Below, in pieces: positions 31,791 to 43,268 of a stretch of 64,000 nucleotides of DNA. The notes below the pieces were generated by a model. That model was not told the origin of the DNA. It searched no databases and saw only the letters and a program-made list of their open reading frames with translations. The DNA comes from Sanderia malayensis (Eukaryota > Cnidaria > Scyphozoa > Semaeostomeae > Pelagiidae). The stretch covers positions 310,001 to 374,000 of the forward strand of contig RQOL01000833.1 in NCBI GenBank assembly GCA_013076295.1, in the 5' to 3' direction. Every line of letters begins with the position of its first letter. Positions within the stretch are counted from its first letter, which is position 1. A program made the position numbers and the translations under genes.

Positions 31791-32125
31791 AAGACCTATG
31801 ATTGATAGCAAACAGCATAGGCAATCTCCATTATTGATACCAAACAGCATGGGGATAAGACCTGTGATTGACATCAAAGAGCACAGGCACAAGACCTATG
31901 ATTGATACCAAACAGCATAGGCAATCTCCATGATTGATACCAAACACCATGGGAATAAGACCTGTGATTGATACCAAACAGCACAGGCACAAGACCTATG
32001 ATTGATACCAAACAGCATAAGCATTCTCCATGATTGATAACAAACAGCATTGGGATAAGACCTGTGATTGACACCAAACAGCATAGGCACCAAGACCTAT
32101 GATTGATAACAAACAGCATAGGCAA
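31791..32125. repeat. Minisatellite with ~32-base units in ~105-base higher-order repeats
   Basis: Units share TGATTGATACCAAACAGCAT with alternating AAGACCTATG, AATCTCCATG and ATAAGACCTGTG leaders. Three leader types in order make a higher-order period repeated about three times. The open frames across it are repeat artefacts. Confidence 0.9.
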
Positions 32126-34760
32126 AGTACACTCGCTGCAATCAGTCTAGCTCTCACCAACATTCCCCACCATACAATGCCATTCTACCTGCCCAAGCTA
32201 ACCCAGCATCTACCTTTATACTTTCATTCCTTGACTAATATTGCTTTGTCTAACCCATAGATAACATTATTTTGTATAACATAATCAACAATTTTCCATG
32301 AGTTATGCTTTGCCATGTACCTTTATGTTGCCTAGGGGAACATGGATTTCCTTTCTCTCTGTGCAAGCTGCCTATACCCTCTCCATTCATAAAAAACCAA
32401 GTTACTGTGTACAATCTACACAAAATATTTCTTACCAATATATACAAGCTTTGGGTCATTTACTACCACCGTGGCAGTTTTCACAAAAAAGGAAAACTCA
32501 AACAATGGATGCTCCTTGACTTGGTGAGCTTTTAACTAATGCATCCGGCAACACCCCTAATTTTTTTCTAGCTCCTGAATTTATAATCGCACACAGAACA
32601 GCCAACATCAACAGGATTTTCATGTATCCATGCACATAACAACACAATTTCTCAGGAACGTTAAAATTTACTGACATATTTCATCCCCTCTTATGTATGC
32701 ATCTTACGGCCAAAACTGTATATAATAAACTTCCTTTCTTGCATGTAGAAATCGATAATATATCTATATTTCCTATCGAGACACACAGAAACTTCCCTAC
32801 AATTTAAAAGCCCACGTTTTAGGCCAATTCGATCAGCTAAGCATCATGCTCACGAAGTTCTTTAAATTTATCGCAACCTTTCAGGAACACTAAGTGGCAG
32901 GGAAAGTAATACAAATTATTATTCAAACTTACCGCACTTTTTCCACAGACTTTTCCTTTTGGGTTCAATGACAACAGCAATTTTTGTCTCTATTACTGTT
33001 CACCATGGAGATAGGATAAAAGATAGTGTACAATTTTTTTCAAATTCATTTTCTACAGTGCGAACGAGGCTCACCCTTCCGACGCCATCTCAACAATGGC
33101 AGACATTTTTTTCCCAATTGATACATCGAAACCCTGTGACTTCCACCCTTTCATAGATCGGCCCTTCCCACTCCAGAGTATGTCCTATCCCATCTCTGCG
33201 ACTTTCACACCAACAGATTTAGACACAAAATTCAATTTGAAAAACTTACAACTGAATTTAGTTGCATTTTCAACCGTGCGTCCTCTTCACTTTCCCGTGT
33301 GTGCATAAAAAACATCCATATTTATAATCTTGATAATTCATCACAGCAACACAGTATAAATAATTACAATAATTCGCATTAATATTCAGCCACATACCCC
33401 ACTTCCTGCAACATCTCTCCTTCGCCACTTTCCAGTGTGAATCGCAATTTTTGTCTTTCATGACATCTCTACCAATTTGCCACTTCAGGCCACGCATCCC
33501 ACTCATTCGATCCCATTCCACAACCCACGATAAAAAGCAACATCAATTCATTATATACAATTCTAAACGAATGCTTATATCAAAAAATCTTCAGATTTAT
33601 CCACCTAACTTTTCATTTTATATATGTCCAATGAGTACCTACCTTCCTCTCTTCTCTGTAAATCACTGCCACGTTTATCTTCACCATTTTTTACAATGCA
33701 CCGCTCCAATTGAAATCTTCATGCAATTAAATATTTGATTGGCTTTAACGTTACATACAGCCAACCCAATTCAATACACCCCACGCTCCCCAATTCTTAA
33801 CATGCTATTTTCGACATCTTTTTTACAAACAATCAAACCATGTTGCATTTCTAACACTATCATTTCCTATTTTTTCTTTTCTTTCTTTTTAAGACACAGT
33901 GAACTTGCTCCTGGGGATTCAACTATGGCGTTTCAATACAATCTTTCCATACATTTATGGTCATTATTATTCAGCATCATCACATACGTTTTCTACACAA
34001 TTTCCTTTTCGCTTTCCTTGGAACTTGAGCTTTTTGTCATCTCAACCAGCTTTCATGCCATATCCCGTTCAATCATCTAGGAAAGCCAGTAACATTCATT
34101 CATTCTCCTTTTCTTTTCAACTTTCAACTGGAGATCCAGGTTACACCCAACACATCCTAACCCATCATACGCGCCGTCCACAATCCTTACAAAATTCAAA
34201 ATCCCCTTAGAAAAACAATTGAACCCTATTTCATCTTGCACTTTATTTCAACCCTTTTTCTTCTTCCATTCTCTCAAGTGCTAAGGAAGTTGCACCTATG
34301 CTGTTCCATGTGCTCGATTTTAAGTTGCTTTTCTGCACTCCATCAATCTTTATGCAATCACTCTCTTCAAGCAACACCAGAGACAAGACATACGCAAGAC
34401 CGCCGTGAACCTTTAGTGCTTTATTCATCCGTGAGTACCATACTTTCTTCATACATTGACAATTATTATTACAAGTAGTTATGCATTGTTACTCACTGAT
34501 AATTCTTCTATATGCAAAACATTCATCAAGTGATATCCTTTTTCAATTTACCCACATATTTTCAATAACCATACAACACATTTTTAGATTTGCTAGCTTC
34601 ACAGCAAGACTTTTTGGGAATTTTATCCAAGTTATTCAATTACAAAAAGGTTGGTTAAACTTTTACAAATTACGTAGTGCTTTTATTTTGTCATTACTTT
34701 CATTCTTTGTGTATTTATATTATTAAATACATTCTGACACACTTTTCTAACGTTTTAAGC
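32126..34760. other. Long T/C-rich stretch without a recognised gene
   Basis: The plus strand is T/C-rich with many overlapping open frames of up to about 110 codons but no domain, repeated end or consistent splice chain. It may be part of an unrecognised large element; I see nothing firm in it. Confidence 0.4.
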
Positions 34761-35153
34761 ATGGAGGACGATTTGAAAACCATCGCAAAAACATCCTGCA
34801 ACACAGCTGCACGTTTAGAGCAAACGTGCAGCTTCATCAACAAAAACACACAACTGGCAAACCACTGCTATCAGAAAATTTGTAATTCGAACCACGTAAC
34901 CAAGGCAAAAGTGAAAGAGGGAATGGCCAGAGCAAAGTATAACGAAAAACTAGCAATGAAATTGCTAGAGAAACACTTCCAGCAAACACTAGAACTATCA
35001 CTCCAAGAAGACGACTTCAACGTCAGCATGTTGCCACCAGACGAAACGCAGCCGCAACAAGAACAACCACACCCTACTGAACTTCAACAAAACGACGAGT
35101 CCCAACCACAGGTAAACGACTACAAACCTAACAATGACAACAGCAGAAAATAA
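34761..35153 (+). CDS. Hypothetical 130-codon hydrophilic protein
   Basis: Start taken at MEDDLKTIAKTSCN (34761), where composition changes from the T-rich upstream sequence to A/C-rich coding-like sequence; the frame itself opens earlier at 34677. Residues 1-85 look helical with several Cys, Lys and Glu; the C-terminal 45 residues are rich in Gln, Pro and Asn. No domain recognised. It could be a gag-like or accessory protein of an unidentified element; no partner gene is visible nearby. Confidence 0.35.
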   Translation: MEDDLKTIAKTSCNTAARLEQTCSFINKNTQLANHCYQKICNSNHVTKAKVKEGMARAKYNEKLAMKLLEKHFQQTLELSLQEDDFNVSMLPPDETQPQQEQPHPTELQQNDESQPQVNDYKPNNDNSRK

Positions 35154-35449
35154 CAGATACATAACAACAACTAACTAACAGCAACTATAACTAACAGGCA
35201 CCAAAACTTTTAACAGCACAGCAACATACATCTTCCTTATACCGGCAATATGTTGACGTCGAAGTCACAATCATTTGACCAAACTTTCTTCTGTTATTTT
35301 TCCTATACATATATATTTACTATATTCTTAACATAATTTTCATAATTATTCTAATTATTATCTGTTATTGTTATTTCTAATTGTTATTTAATACTTTCCA
35401 ATTTTAAAATTTTATTTCCTCAATTATACACTTACAGCGAAAGTCAGTT
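35154..35449. other. AT-rich spacer
   Basis: A/T-rich sequence with AACTAACAG-like short repeats at its start; no gene or structured repeat seen. Confidence 0.4.
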
Positions 35450-35454
35450 TTTTC

Positions 35455-35886
35455 CATCGATTTCTCTCAGATCAAAGGCCAAAACAAAAGAAGCCCACCC
35501 CACTTTTGTTTAAGATCGCTGTTCAACTCAGATCGAAGGCCAAACAATAACAACCCACCACACTTTTGTTTAAGATCGCTGTTCAACTCAGATCAAAGGC
35601 CAAACAATGACAACCAACCCCACTTTTGTTTAAGATAGCTATTCAACTAAGACCGAAGGCCAAACAATAACAACCCACCACACTTTTGTTGAAGATCGCT
35701 ATTCAACTCAGCTCGAAGGCCAAAACAACAGAAACGCACCCCTTTTTTGTTTAAGATCGCTGTTCAACTCAGATCGAAGGCCAAACAATAAAAACCCACC
35801 ACACTTTTGTTGAAGATTGCCGTTCCACTTAAATCGAAGGCCAAAACACTAGGGAGGTGGTGTGCGAATTGCGCCAGCCTCCCTAG
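35455..35886. repeat. Left 60-base satellite array and palindrome of Harbinger element B
   Basis: About seven units of 60 bases sharing CACTTTTGTTTAAGATCGCT and TTCAACTCAGATCGAAGGCC. The array ends in a palindrome at 35849-35886 with arms CTAGGGAGG and CCTCCCTAG around TGGTGTGCGAATTGCGCCAG. Confidence 0.9.
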
Positions 35887-36590
35887 GCAACATTATAAGA
35901 TAGTAAAAGGAAAATTGAAGGGTGGCCTTGATTCCATTAGTAAACTAAGACATTGTTCTTGTCTAAGTTCCACAATTGAAACTATTTCAAGTATACTGGG
36001 CATTGGTTGAAGGTCACTTTAGATATGGAAATATATTATAAGGTAACCTATCTGAAACTAAATTCCAAAATCTTCAGAATTTACAAGATAGAGCAATTCG
36101 TCTTATCCAGTCTGCACCCATTAAGGACACAAAACCGTCTACAACTCTAAATGTCAAAGAATTAATTACGTTTGACCAGGCAGTTATGGTGTACAAAATT
36201 CTACAGAACAATGCCCTGACGTCCTTAAGCAGAAGTTCCAAAGGAGGTCTCAGATTTCAACATACGAACCATGGAGGCCAAATGACCTCCAAGTGCTAAA
36301 CGCCTGTTTGCATAGAAGTGGACTGGCCCACTTAACCGGGCTGGCTAGCATGAGTGAGATACAAGTAAAATATGAAAGTTGTTGTCATGTCTAGTTGCGT
36401 GAAATAGGCAGAGAGATCTCCGCTGACTGAGATGTGCAAGAACAATAAATTCCTTTGTTATTTCTTAGCATGTTTACATGAATAGCGGGCCAGCCCGGGT
36501 GAGGTGATAATGAAAATTGAATTAGAACACATGTGCAACTATTTTGGCTCGATTTTGTATTTGTATGGGTTTTTACTCTTGACTGAAATC

Positions 36591-37528
36591 ATGGCTGCTA
36601 GCAAGACCCTTGATGCAAAGAAAAGACAATTTAAATGGTAATCTGAAATGGTGAACAGTCTTTTGGTCTGTTTACAAGCCTATAAGGCTAAAATGGAGTT
36701 TCAACGACTGAATTTTGACGGTGACAGGCCCGCTCAATATCGAGAAATGAGAACAGAAATGGCAAAGATATACGCAAAAGATGGAATGTTTGGGCCTGTC
36801 GAGTTATCAACTTCACCAACACCTCTCGGCAAATTATCAAAAGAAGACAGAGAAAAATATTCCAAAAAAAGGAAGAAGCAAGCAGCATGAAAAAAGGTCA
36901 TCATAGAATTGTGAAGAAATTGAAAGAAATTGGACAGAATTTCTCGAAAGCTCTCACTGCAGGAAGCAGAAGTGGGAATGGAAAATTTGTTTACAAATTT
37001 TACAGTGTTTTAGTTGGCATATGGGGTGGATCAGCTACTACTGAACCAGTTGTGTGTGGAGATATATCATTTGCGAATCTTATTCAGGCTCCTGAAGTAG
37101 AAAAAGAGATCTGTGATGGTGATTTGTTAAATGACAGTGTTGAAGACCAGATATTGTCAACTGAAACCACAACACCTAACAGCAGAAAAAGGCCAGCTCC
37201 CTCCAGTGGCAAAGCATTGCCACGCCTAATTGACAACAAAAGAAGGCACTTGGAAAAATCGTTGTCATCTGCACAGAGAGACCAAATCTTTTTGTCTGAA
37301 GCAAAGGAAGACAAAGAGATTAGATGTGATGTAGAAAATTCAATTCTGAAATCATCTGACATGTTCAATAATGCCTTGGGAAATATCACTGCATCAATGA
37401 CAGTGCTTGTAAACAACACTTGCAAGTCCATTGAAATGCTTTCACAAGCAATGATTGCTGCAAATCAGACAAAGCATTCCGTAAACCAAAAGTTGCTTTA
37501 CCAAAATCCTGGTATGACTGCTGCATAG
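36591..37528 (+). pseudogene. Myb/MADF-like accessory protein of Harbinger element B (broken)
   Basis: Begins MAASKTLDAKKRQFKW at 36591, with a stop immediately after (36639-36641), then continues in frame from 36648 through a DNA-binding region (MVNSLLVCLQAYKAKMEFQRL, FDGDRPAQYREMRTEMA). A frameshift near 36885-36900 leads into 36887-37528, with KIKEIGQ-like and AGSRSGNGKFVYKFY, IWGGSATTEPV blocks and a C-terminal coiled region. Such proteins partner Harbinger transposases by binding their ends. It is convergent with the transposase gene. The two breaks make it inactive as written. Confidence 0.65.
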
Positions 37529-37813
37529 ACTAGAGAAATGTACCATACAAAAACAAACATTCCATACCATCATCCAAGTCAGTCTTTCCAGCAGCAACAA
37601 CATGTTGAAGAAAATGTTTACCAATCACTATGAAATTTTGACCTATATATCTCGACATTGAGAAAATACATTTTTGAACATTTGAACACTATATAATTAT
37701 AATTCCTCACTATTATTATTATTATATAATATTTATAATTATAATTATAGATATTCACTATGATAATATACTATCATACTATAGATAATCAAGGTTCAAT
37801 GTAATGTATTTTG
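37529..37813. repeat. AT-rich spacer with ATTATT/AATTATA microsatellite
   Basis: Imperfect TTATTATTATTATATAATATTTATAATTA-like tract around 37705-37755 between the two convergent genes of Harbinger element B. Confidence 0.5.
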
Positions 37814-38572
37814 TTAAAATGTCCCTAACAAGTTCTCTCTCACTGTTATCACATGAAAAAATCCGATCAGGTTCGTTTTTCTTTCTGCAGCTGATGCTAC
37901 TTGGATTTCGGACTTCACTAATTCTTCAGCAATATATGTCTTGGCATTCCCATCACAAATCTCATATTCTTTCATACAGTGAGGTAAAAGTGGGTATGCG
38001 GGGTCACCAATCAAATAAACTGTTTGGAAAGTTCCTGGTAATGTCTCATCTCTCAGTCGTTTACTAATTTCAGAATTTGAAAAAATTTTTGCATTGTGTA
38101 CACTGCCTGGCCATCTGCAGTCTAAATCCATGAACATGCCTTTTTAATCACAAATAGCCTGCACATTTAATGAATAATACCCTTTTTATGACAAAAAATC
38201 CTGCAAATGTTCAACTCGTTTCTTTATTGCAACATGAGCGCCATGAACACAACCGAATGCCTGAACCATTCCATATTTTCCTTCAAATTCTGCAACTTTT
38301 CTTCTCATTTCATCTTCATTCTTGGGTAACTTCATGTATTTTGGTCCAAGTTGTGTTTTAATGGTTTCGCACACTCGAAACGTCACGTGAGACACAGTTG
38401 ATGTAGCAATTCCAAAACTATTTGCATTCATCTGCAAAGATCCAGTATTCTTTAAATAACTAGGAAGGCTGGCGTGCTTCGCATGCCACCTCCCTATAGT
38501 TGGCCTTCGATGGAGTGGAACAGCAATCTTCAATAAAAGTGGGGTGGGCTTTCCATGGTTATTGCCTGCCAT
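37814..38572 (-). pseudogene. PIF/Harbinger transposase of element B (broken)
   Basis: Reading leftward: block 38572-38186 includes LPSYLKNTGSLQMNANSFGI, a helix-turn-helix-like region, then FGCVHGAHVAIKKR, where the first catalytic Asp expected in the GC-x-D-G-T-H box is His. A stop and a frame change follow near 38145-38190. Block 38137-37814 continues FMDLDCRWPGSVHNAKIF and YLIGDPAYPLLPHCM with the second catalytic Asp. The third (Glu) region is missing. The start overlaps the inner edge of the satellite array. Clearly inactive. Confidence 0.8.
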
Positions 38573-39688
38573 CTGAGGGGGACAGCGATCTTAAACAAAA
38601 ATGGGGTGGGCTATCCATTGTCATTGCCTGCGATCTGAGGGGAACAGCGATCTTAAACAAAAGTGGGATGGGATTTCCATTGTCATTGCCTGCGATCTGA
38701 GGGGAACAGTGATCTTAAACAAAGGTGGGGTGGGATTTCCATTGTTATTGCCCCCAATCTGAGGGGAACAGCGATCTTAAGGAAAGGTGGGTTGAGATTC
38801 CATTGTCATTGCCTCCGATCTGAGGGAAACAGTGATCTTAAACAAAAGTGGGATAGGATTTCCATTGTCATTGCCTCCGATCTGAGGGGAACAGCGATCT
38901 TAAGCAAAGGTGGGGTGGGATTTCCATTGCCATTGCCTCCGATCTGAGGGGAACAGCGATCTTAAGCAAAAGTGGGGTGGGATTTCCATTGTCATTGCCT
39001 CCGATCTGAGGGGAACAGCGATCTTAAGCAAAAGTGGGGTGGGGTTTCTATTGTTATTGCCTCCGATCTGAGGGGAACAGCGATCTTAAGCAACAGTGGG
39101 GTGAGATTTCAATTGTCATTGCCCCCTATCTGAGGGGAACAGCGATCTTAAGCAAAAGTGGGGTGGGGTTTCTATTGTTATTGCCTCCAATCTGAGGGGA
39201 ACAGCGATCTTTAGCAACAGTGGGGTGAACTTTCCATTATCATTGCCTCCAATCTGAGGGGAACAGCGATCTTAAGCAAAAGTGGGGTGGGATCTCCATT
39301 GTTATTGCCTCCGATCTGAAGGGAACAGCGATCTTAAGCAAAGGTGGGGTGGGATTTCCATTGACATTGCTTCCGATCTGAGGGGAACAGCGATTTTAAG
39401 CAACAGTGGGGTGGGATTTCCATTGTCATTGCCCCCTATCTGAGGGGAACAGCGATCTTAAGCAAAAGTGGGGTGGGGTTTCTATTGTTATTGCCTCCGA
39501 TCTGAGGGGAACAGCGATCTTAAGCAAAAGTGGGGTGGGGTTTCTATTGTTATTGCCTCCAATCTGAGGGGAACAGCGATCTTTAGCAACAGTGGGGTGG
39601 GGTTTCCATTGTCATTGCCTCCGACCTGAGGGGAACAGCGATCTCAAGCAAAGATGGGGTGGGATTTTCATTGTCATTGCCTCCGATG
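38504..39688. repeat. Right ~62-base satellite array of Harbinger element B
   Basis: About nineteen units of 61-62 bases sharing GATCTGAGGGGAACAGCGAT, CTTAAGCAAAAGTGGGGTGG and GATTTCCATTGTCATTGCCT. It is the inverted, expanded counterpart of 35455-35850. Subtypes alternate (CAACAG versus AAAAG, GGTTTCTATTGTTATTG versus GATTTCCATTGTCATTG), suggesting expansion in blocks. Forward open frames in it are artefacts. Confidence 0.92.
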
Positions 39689-39690
39689 TG

Positions 39691-41799
39691 TTTTATAATA
39701 TGGTGATGTAAGTGGGACGGAAAGGGATCCTCAACTAAAGTTTTGATAGTTTTTGCCAAATTCTAAAAGTAGCTCCCTTTTCATCAATACCTGAGACAAT
39801 GCTTTTAGCGACAAAATATGACTATGCTATTCTCTTACCCAATTTGAGATTTCAATTGCTATAGCTACGTTCTGTCAGTGGAGAATAGCCTCAGAACTCC
39901 ATGGTGAGATTCTGGGAAGTCTTTTGTTTTGTAACGCCGCCAGGGCATTTTTGATTAGTTGGGTGAAACATCATTAAGTTTAAAATTAGTCGTTATTTTG
40001 GATAAAATATCAGTTCACGTGCATTTTTCCCGAATTAAAATGGGCCAGTTTGATGGAGAAAAGACAACATTGGGAGCCTTTTCACAATGGAGCGTAAATG
40101 AATACTTCACTTTACTTGCATCCATCCAATGTAGATCGAACAACCATTTTAATCGCATTTTCGAGAATTGCAAGATTTTCTCTCTCAAATAGCACATGCG
40201 TTGTTATTGGAAGTCCAGTGGAATGTGATACAAATTCTGCCTCCCCGGATACGTAAGAGATTACCCTTGGCAACATAGCATCAGATTGCGGATGCGCTGG
40301 CTTTAGCCCATTTTTAGGAAACACATGGAATATCCAACATATCAAATGACAAATAGTGAGGTAAACCCTGATATGACTCAGCACCAGAAAGCTGTTCGCT
40401 CAAAGTTACATTTGAGGACAAAATCTTAGTACCTTGGTTAAATGCTGGCACATCTCTGCAAGTACTGCCAGTATTGAAAAAAGGAAAACACTGAACAGTT
40501 TTTCGAGCCCGTTGCTAACGTTATATGAAGTTTTTGAAACGAATTTAGGAAGAATTAAAGGTAAAAAACAAAAGAGAATAGAGGTGGAAATTTGAATCCT
40601 CCAGAAGGGCAAGGCAATTCTTTTGAAAAAAACAATAGACTTCCTGGGAAAGTTTTCAATTGAGAAAAAGCTGAATATCTCGAAAACGAAAGAGAAATTC
40701 ACGAAAAGCAATTCTCATTTTACTTCACAAGGATACGTCAAACAGATTGGTGAGTCTTTCGCGGTAGAAGGAGTTCAGTGACAACGAAAGGCGAGTTTTC
40801 TTTTGTTTAGAGCACTTCACGTGACATCACTTTTATTTATTACTAGCTGGGGGCGCTCGTGTATGCTCGCTTGCCATAGCCTGTCAAGTAAAAAAACTTA
40901 ATGTGGTTGGCGCACTTCGTGCGCTGCAATCGCTAACGCTCATGCCTTATACAGTGATTTGGCTCGCCCTCGCTTCCCTGTCTATCTATTGTCACGATTG
41001 CAGTTTAATATGCATGGAAATTAGTTTTAGCGATCAGCCTCGTTATCATTTCAAAATCCTCGTTCTCATCAGATAAGTCTCGTACTGATGATACAGTAGA
41101 TAAGATGTAACATCAAAGTTTGTTTTGTTTTAGGGACAACAACAATTAGCCTGCTATTAGTTGAGTGCATCCATTGACAATTGCCAGTGGTCCTTGGTCA
41201 ACCTAATATAAACAGTAAAGGAACATCTATGATCAGGATCCAGAATTTAAATTAATGTTGACTTACAGAGGTATGGTTTTGTGTCCATGATAAGATGACA
41301 CTGATGCATTGAATTTTGATAAATTAATAGGTATGTAGCCTCGAATACTTGCGTTTGTACAATGATTTACATCAGTAGATCTACAAAGTGAAAGAGACAA
41401 ATTATATTCTATTTAACATGTTGGTTTATTACTATCAAGGGTACTAAAGAATGAGATTTGGATAAGATAGCCCTTGGGAGCCAAATATGTTGTTAGGGAA
41501 AATTGCTCTTTCATAATTGTCGACTTTGTTTAACTGGAATAACAATTGGAACTTTCTTCACTGTATCGTAACGTAGTATTAAGAATATATTTTAACTCCC
41601 CCACAGCAAAAATTAAGTTTGACTCAAATAACAATAGTTTCCTTTCCTTCACATGATTAAGAGGGTCCATTAAGCATGGATGAATAAATATAAATGAGGA
41701 ATTTGAAAAAGGCTGCTTTACACCATGAGCTGTTTGGTGGTGTGGTCATTATAGGATAGCAATCAGCATTTGGTAAACAATAGGATACAATAGGAAGGT
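39691..41799. other. Host-like intergenic sequence, no supported gene
   Basis: AT-rich unique-looking DNA. A GC-richer patch at about 40845-40985 contains repeated CTCG/CGCTTGCC-like words but no clear unit. No coding region or RNA gene was recognised. Confidence 0.4.
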
Positions 41800-41809
41800 G
41801 GGGAAATTT

Positions 41810-42494
41810 ATGGATCTACTTCAATATAGTTCACAGAGAGCATCACATCTTAACAGAAAGTTCAGGAATAATCTTAAATGAAGAGAGAATCTGTGGAGTT
41901 TAATTTTCCATTGATGTTGATTCAATGTATCTCAATATAAAAAGAAATAAAGAAAGGAATATTGTTGAGTATGACATTACAAATAAAACAGATCATGTAA
42001 TGCAATTGCCACGAAAAAGCTTTATTAAATTAAATCAAGTACAAAGTTTTCCACGGCTGGGACTGGTTTTACATTAGTTTCAATCATATAGAACATAAGG
42101 TTAAACACCGGACACCCTGGATAATCAATGCAAAAGTACTTCATAATCATCATCAATGGGATGGGAATTGCAAGGTGAAAGGAGTTTCATAGGAGTATTG
42201 GTCTTGGCTTGTAAGGCAAAGAAGGCAGCCACAAAGTAAAAAGAATTGTCAAAAAAATATTATAACCAAATTAAAGCCACTGGAACATGTGGGTACAGCA
42301 TTAAACACTCTTTCCCAAAACATTAAATATAAAAAGCCATGAAACATAAGCAGAGTTGTCAATTTTAGCGTCAAGAAACTATATGTTAACAATGAGTGAA
42401 ATACAATTTTCCTAAGGAATTATATGGGAACTTGAATGGGGTGAAACTAAATATATACTCTAGTTACCCCTGAGCTGCGGCAAAATGAATGTTT
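41810..42494 (-). pseudogene. Decayed paralogue of the EF-hand-like gene, downstream part
   Basis: Similar by eye to 49990-50230 and 55085-55480. Minus-strand relics include IHxINING-KLN (about 41920; EF-hand-loop-like but with a stop) and YFVAAFFALQAK near 42240-42200, which parallels DFVAAFFVLQGK in the 55-kb copy. The Harbinger element C insertion separates this part from the rest at 47409-47560. Confidence 0.5.
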
Positions 42495-42829
42495 ATGGTG
42501 GACTTTATAAAGCCGCGTTTAGGTCGGGTCGAATTTATTTCAAACAAGATTTGACTTAAGTTCGACATAAATTCAGCCGTATAAAGTGGCATTTTAATTA
42601 AGTGCTGCACTTTGAATTACGTGCATCAGGATTTGCCAAACTTAAATGCCAAGTTCGACATAAGTACAGCGTTGTTTTATATGGCCGCATTTAGGTCGAA
42701 TTTAATCAAAATTCCATTGGCGGATTGGCAGTTTACGGACAATGCCCAAATGGGGTTAATTATATATCAATCGATAGCCACTGACCTGCTGAGTGTGAAT
42801 CTGCAATAATGTTTGCGGAAGACCCCCGC

Positions 42830-43268
42830 ATTCAAAAGTTATGCCCCTTTTTCTTTGGGGGCCTAACGCACACGTTTCTCTAATGTCTCAAGGCAAATAA
42901 AGGTGGGCGGGAGTACGCAAAGGTGGGCGAGTGTTAGGGCTGCAAGTCAAGACCGGGAAGCTTCGGTGACTGTTAGGGCTACGAGGCTACAAGACTGCAA
43001 AGGTGGGCGAGGTGCTCAAGACGGCTAAATTATGGAACAATAATTAATGCACGTCACAAAATGTAATGTTCTGCGATATGCTGCAGCATGTTGTCGAAGG
43101 CTGCTGCCCCATGCATATCGCTCCCGCCACATGAATTCGTCAAGATAGGATGTCACCATCTCCATCCAGCTGCCATACACCGCCTTAATTTTTTGCTTTG
43201 CTCGGGCCCGTATGCTTCCACCCCATTTATGTGAACACCCGTAACAGGATTCACGAAGTGAAGCTGAT
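42830..43268. other. Interior of Harbinger element C, no gene recognised
   Basis: Contains short direct repeats GCAAAGGTGGGCGAG (about 42899-43010, three copies) and no open frame of note. The accessory Myb-type gene usual for Harbinger elements is not visible. Confidence 0.4.

Larger units (their letters stand above)
35450..39690. mobile_element. Harbinger element B with satellite arrays as inverted ends
   Basis: A ~60-base tandem array on the left (35455-35850) and a larger array on the right (38504-39688) are the same sequence family in opposite orientation. They enclose a MADF/Myb-like gene on plus and a PIF/Harbinger transposase on minus. The inner edges of both arrays run into a shared segment (GGGAGGTGG...CGCCAGCCT...CCTAG). 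This places the arrays in the terminal repeats. Exact outer ends and target duplication were not resolved. Confidence 0.7.

Noticed and set aside
31791..32125. Possible CRISPR-like array of direct repeats
   Set aside because: Repeats are contiguous with no unique spacers, and the genome is eukaryotic; it is a minisatellite. The same holds for 20395-22380 and 38504-39688.
38500..38947. Plus-strand ORFs reading GTAILNKSGMGFPLSLP repeats
   Set aside because: Satellite array translation; real coding sequence here is on the minus strand and only up to 38572.
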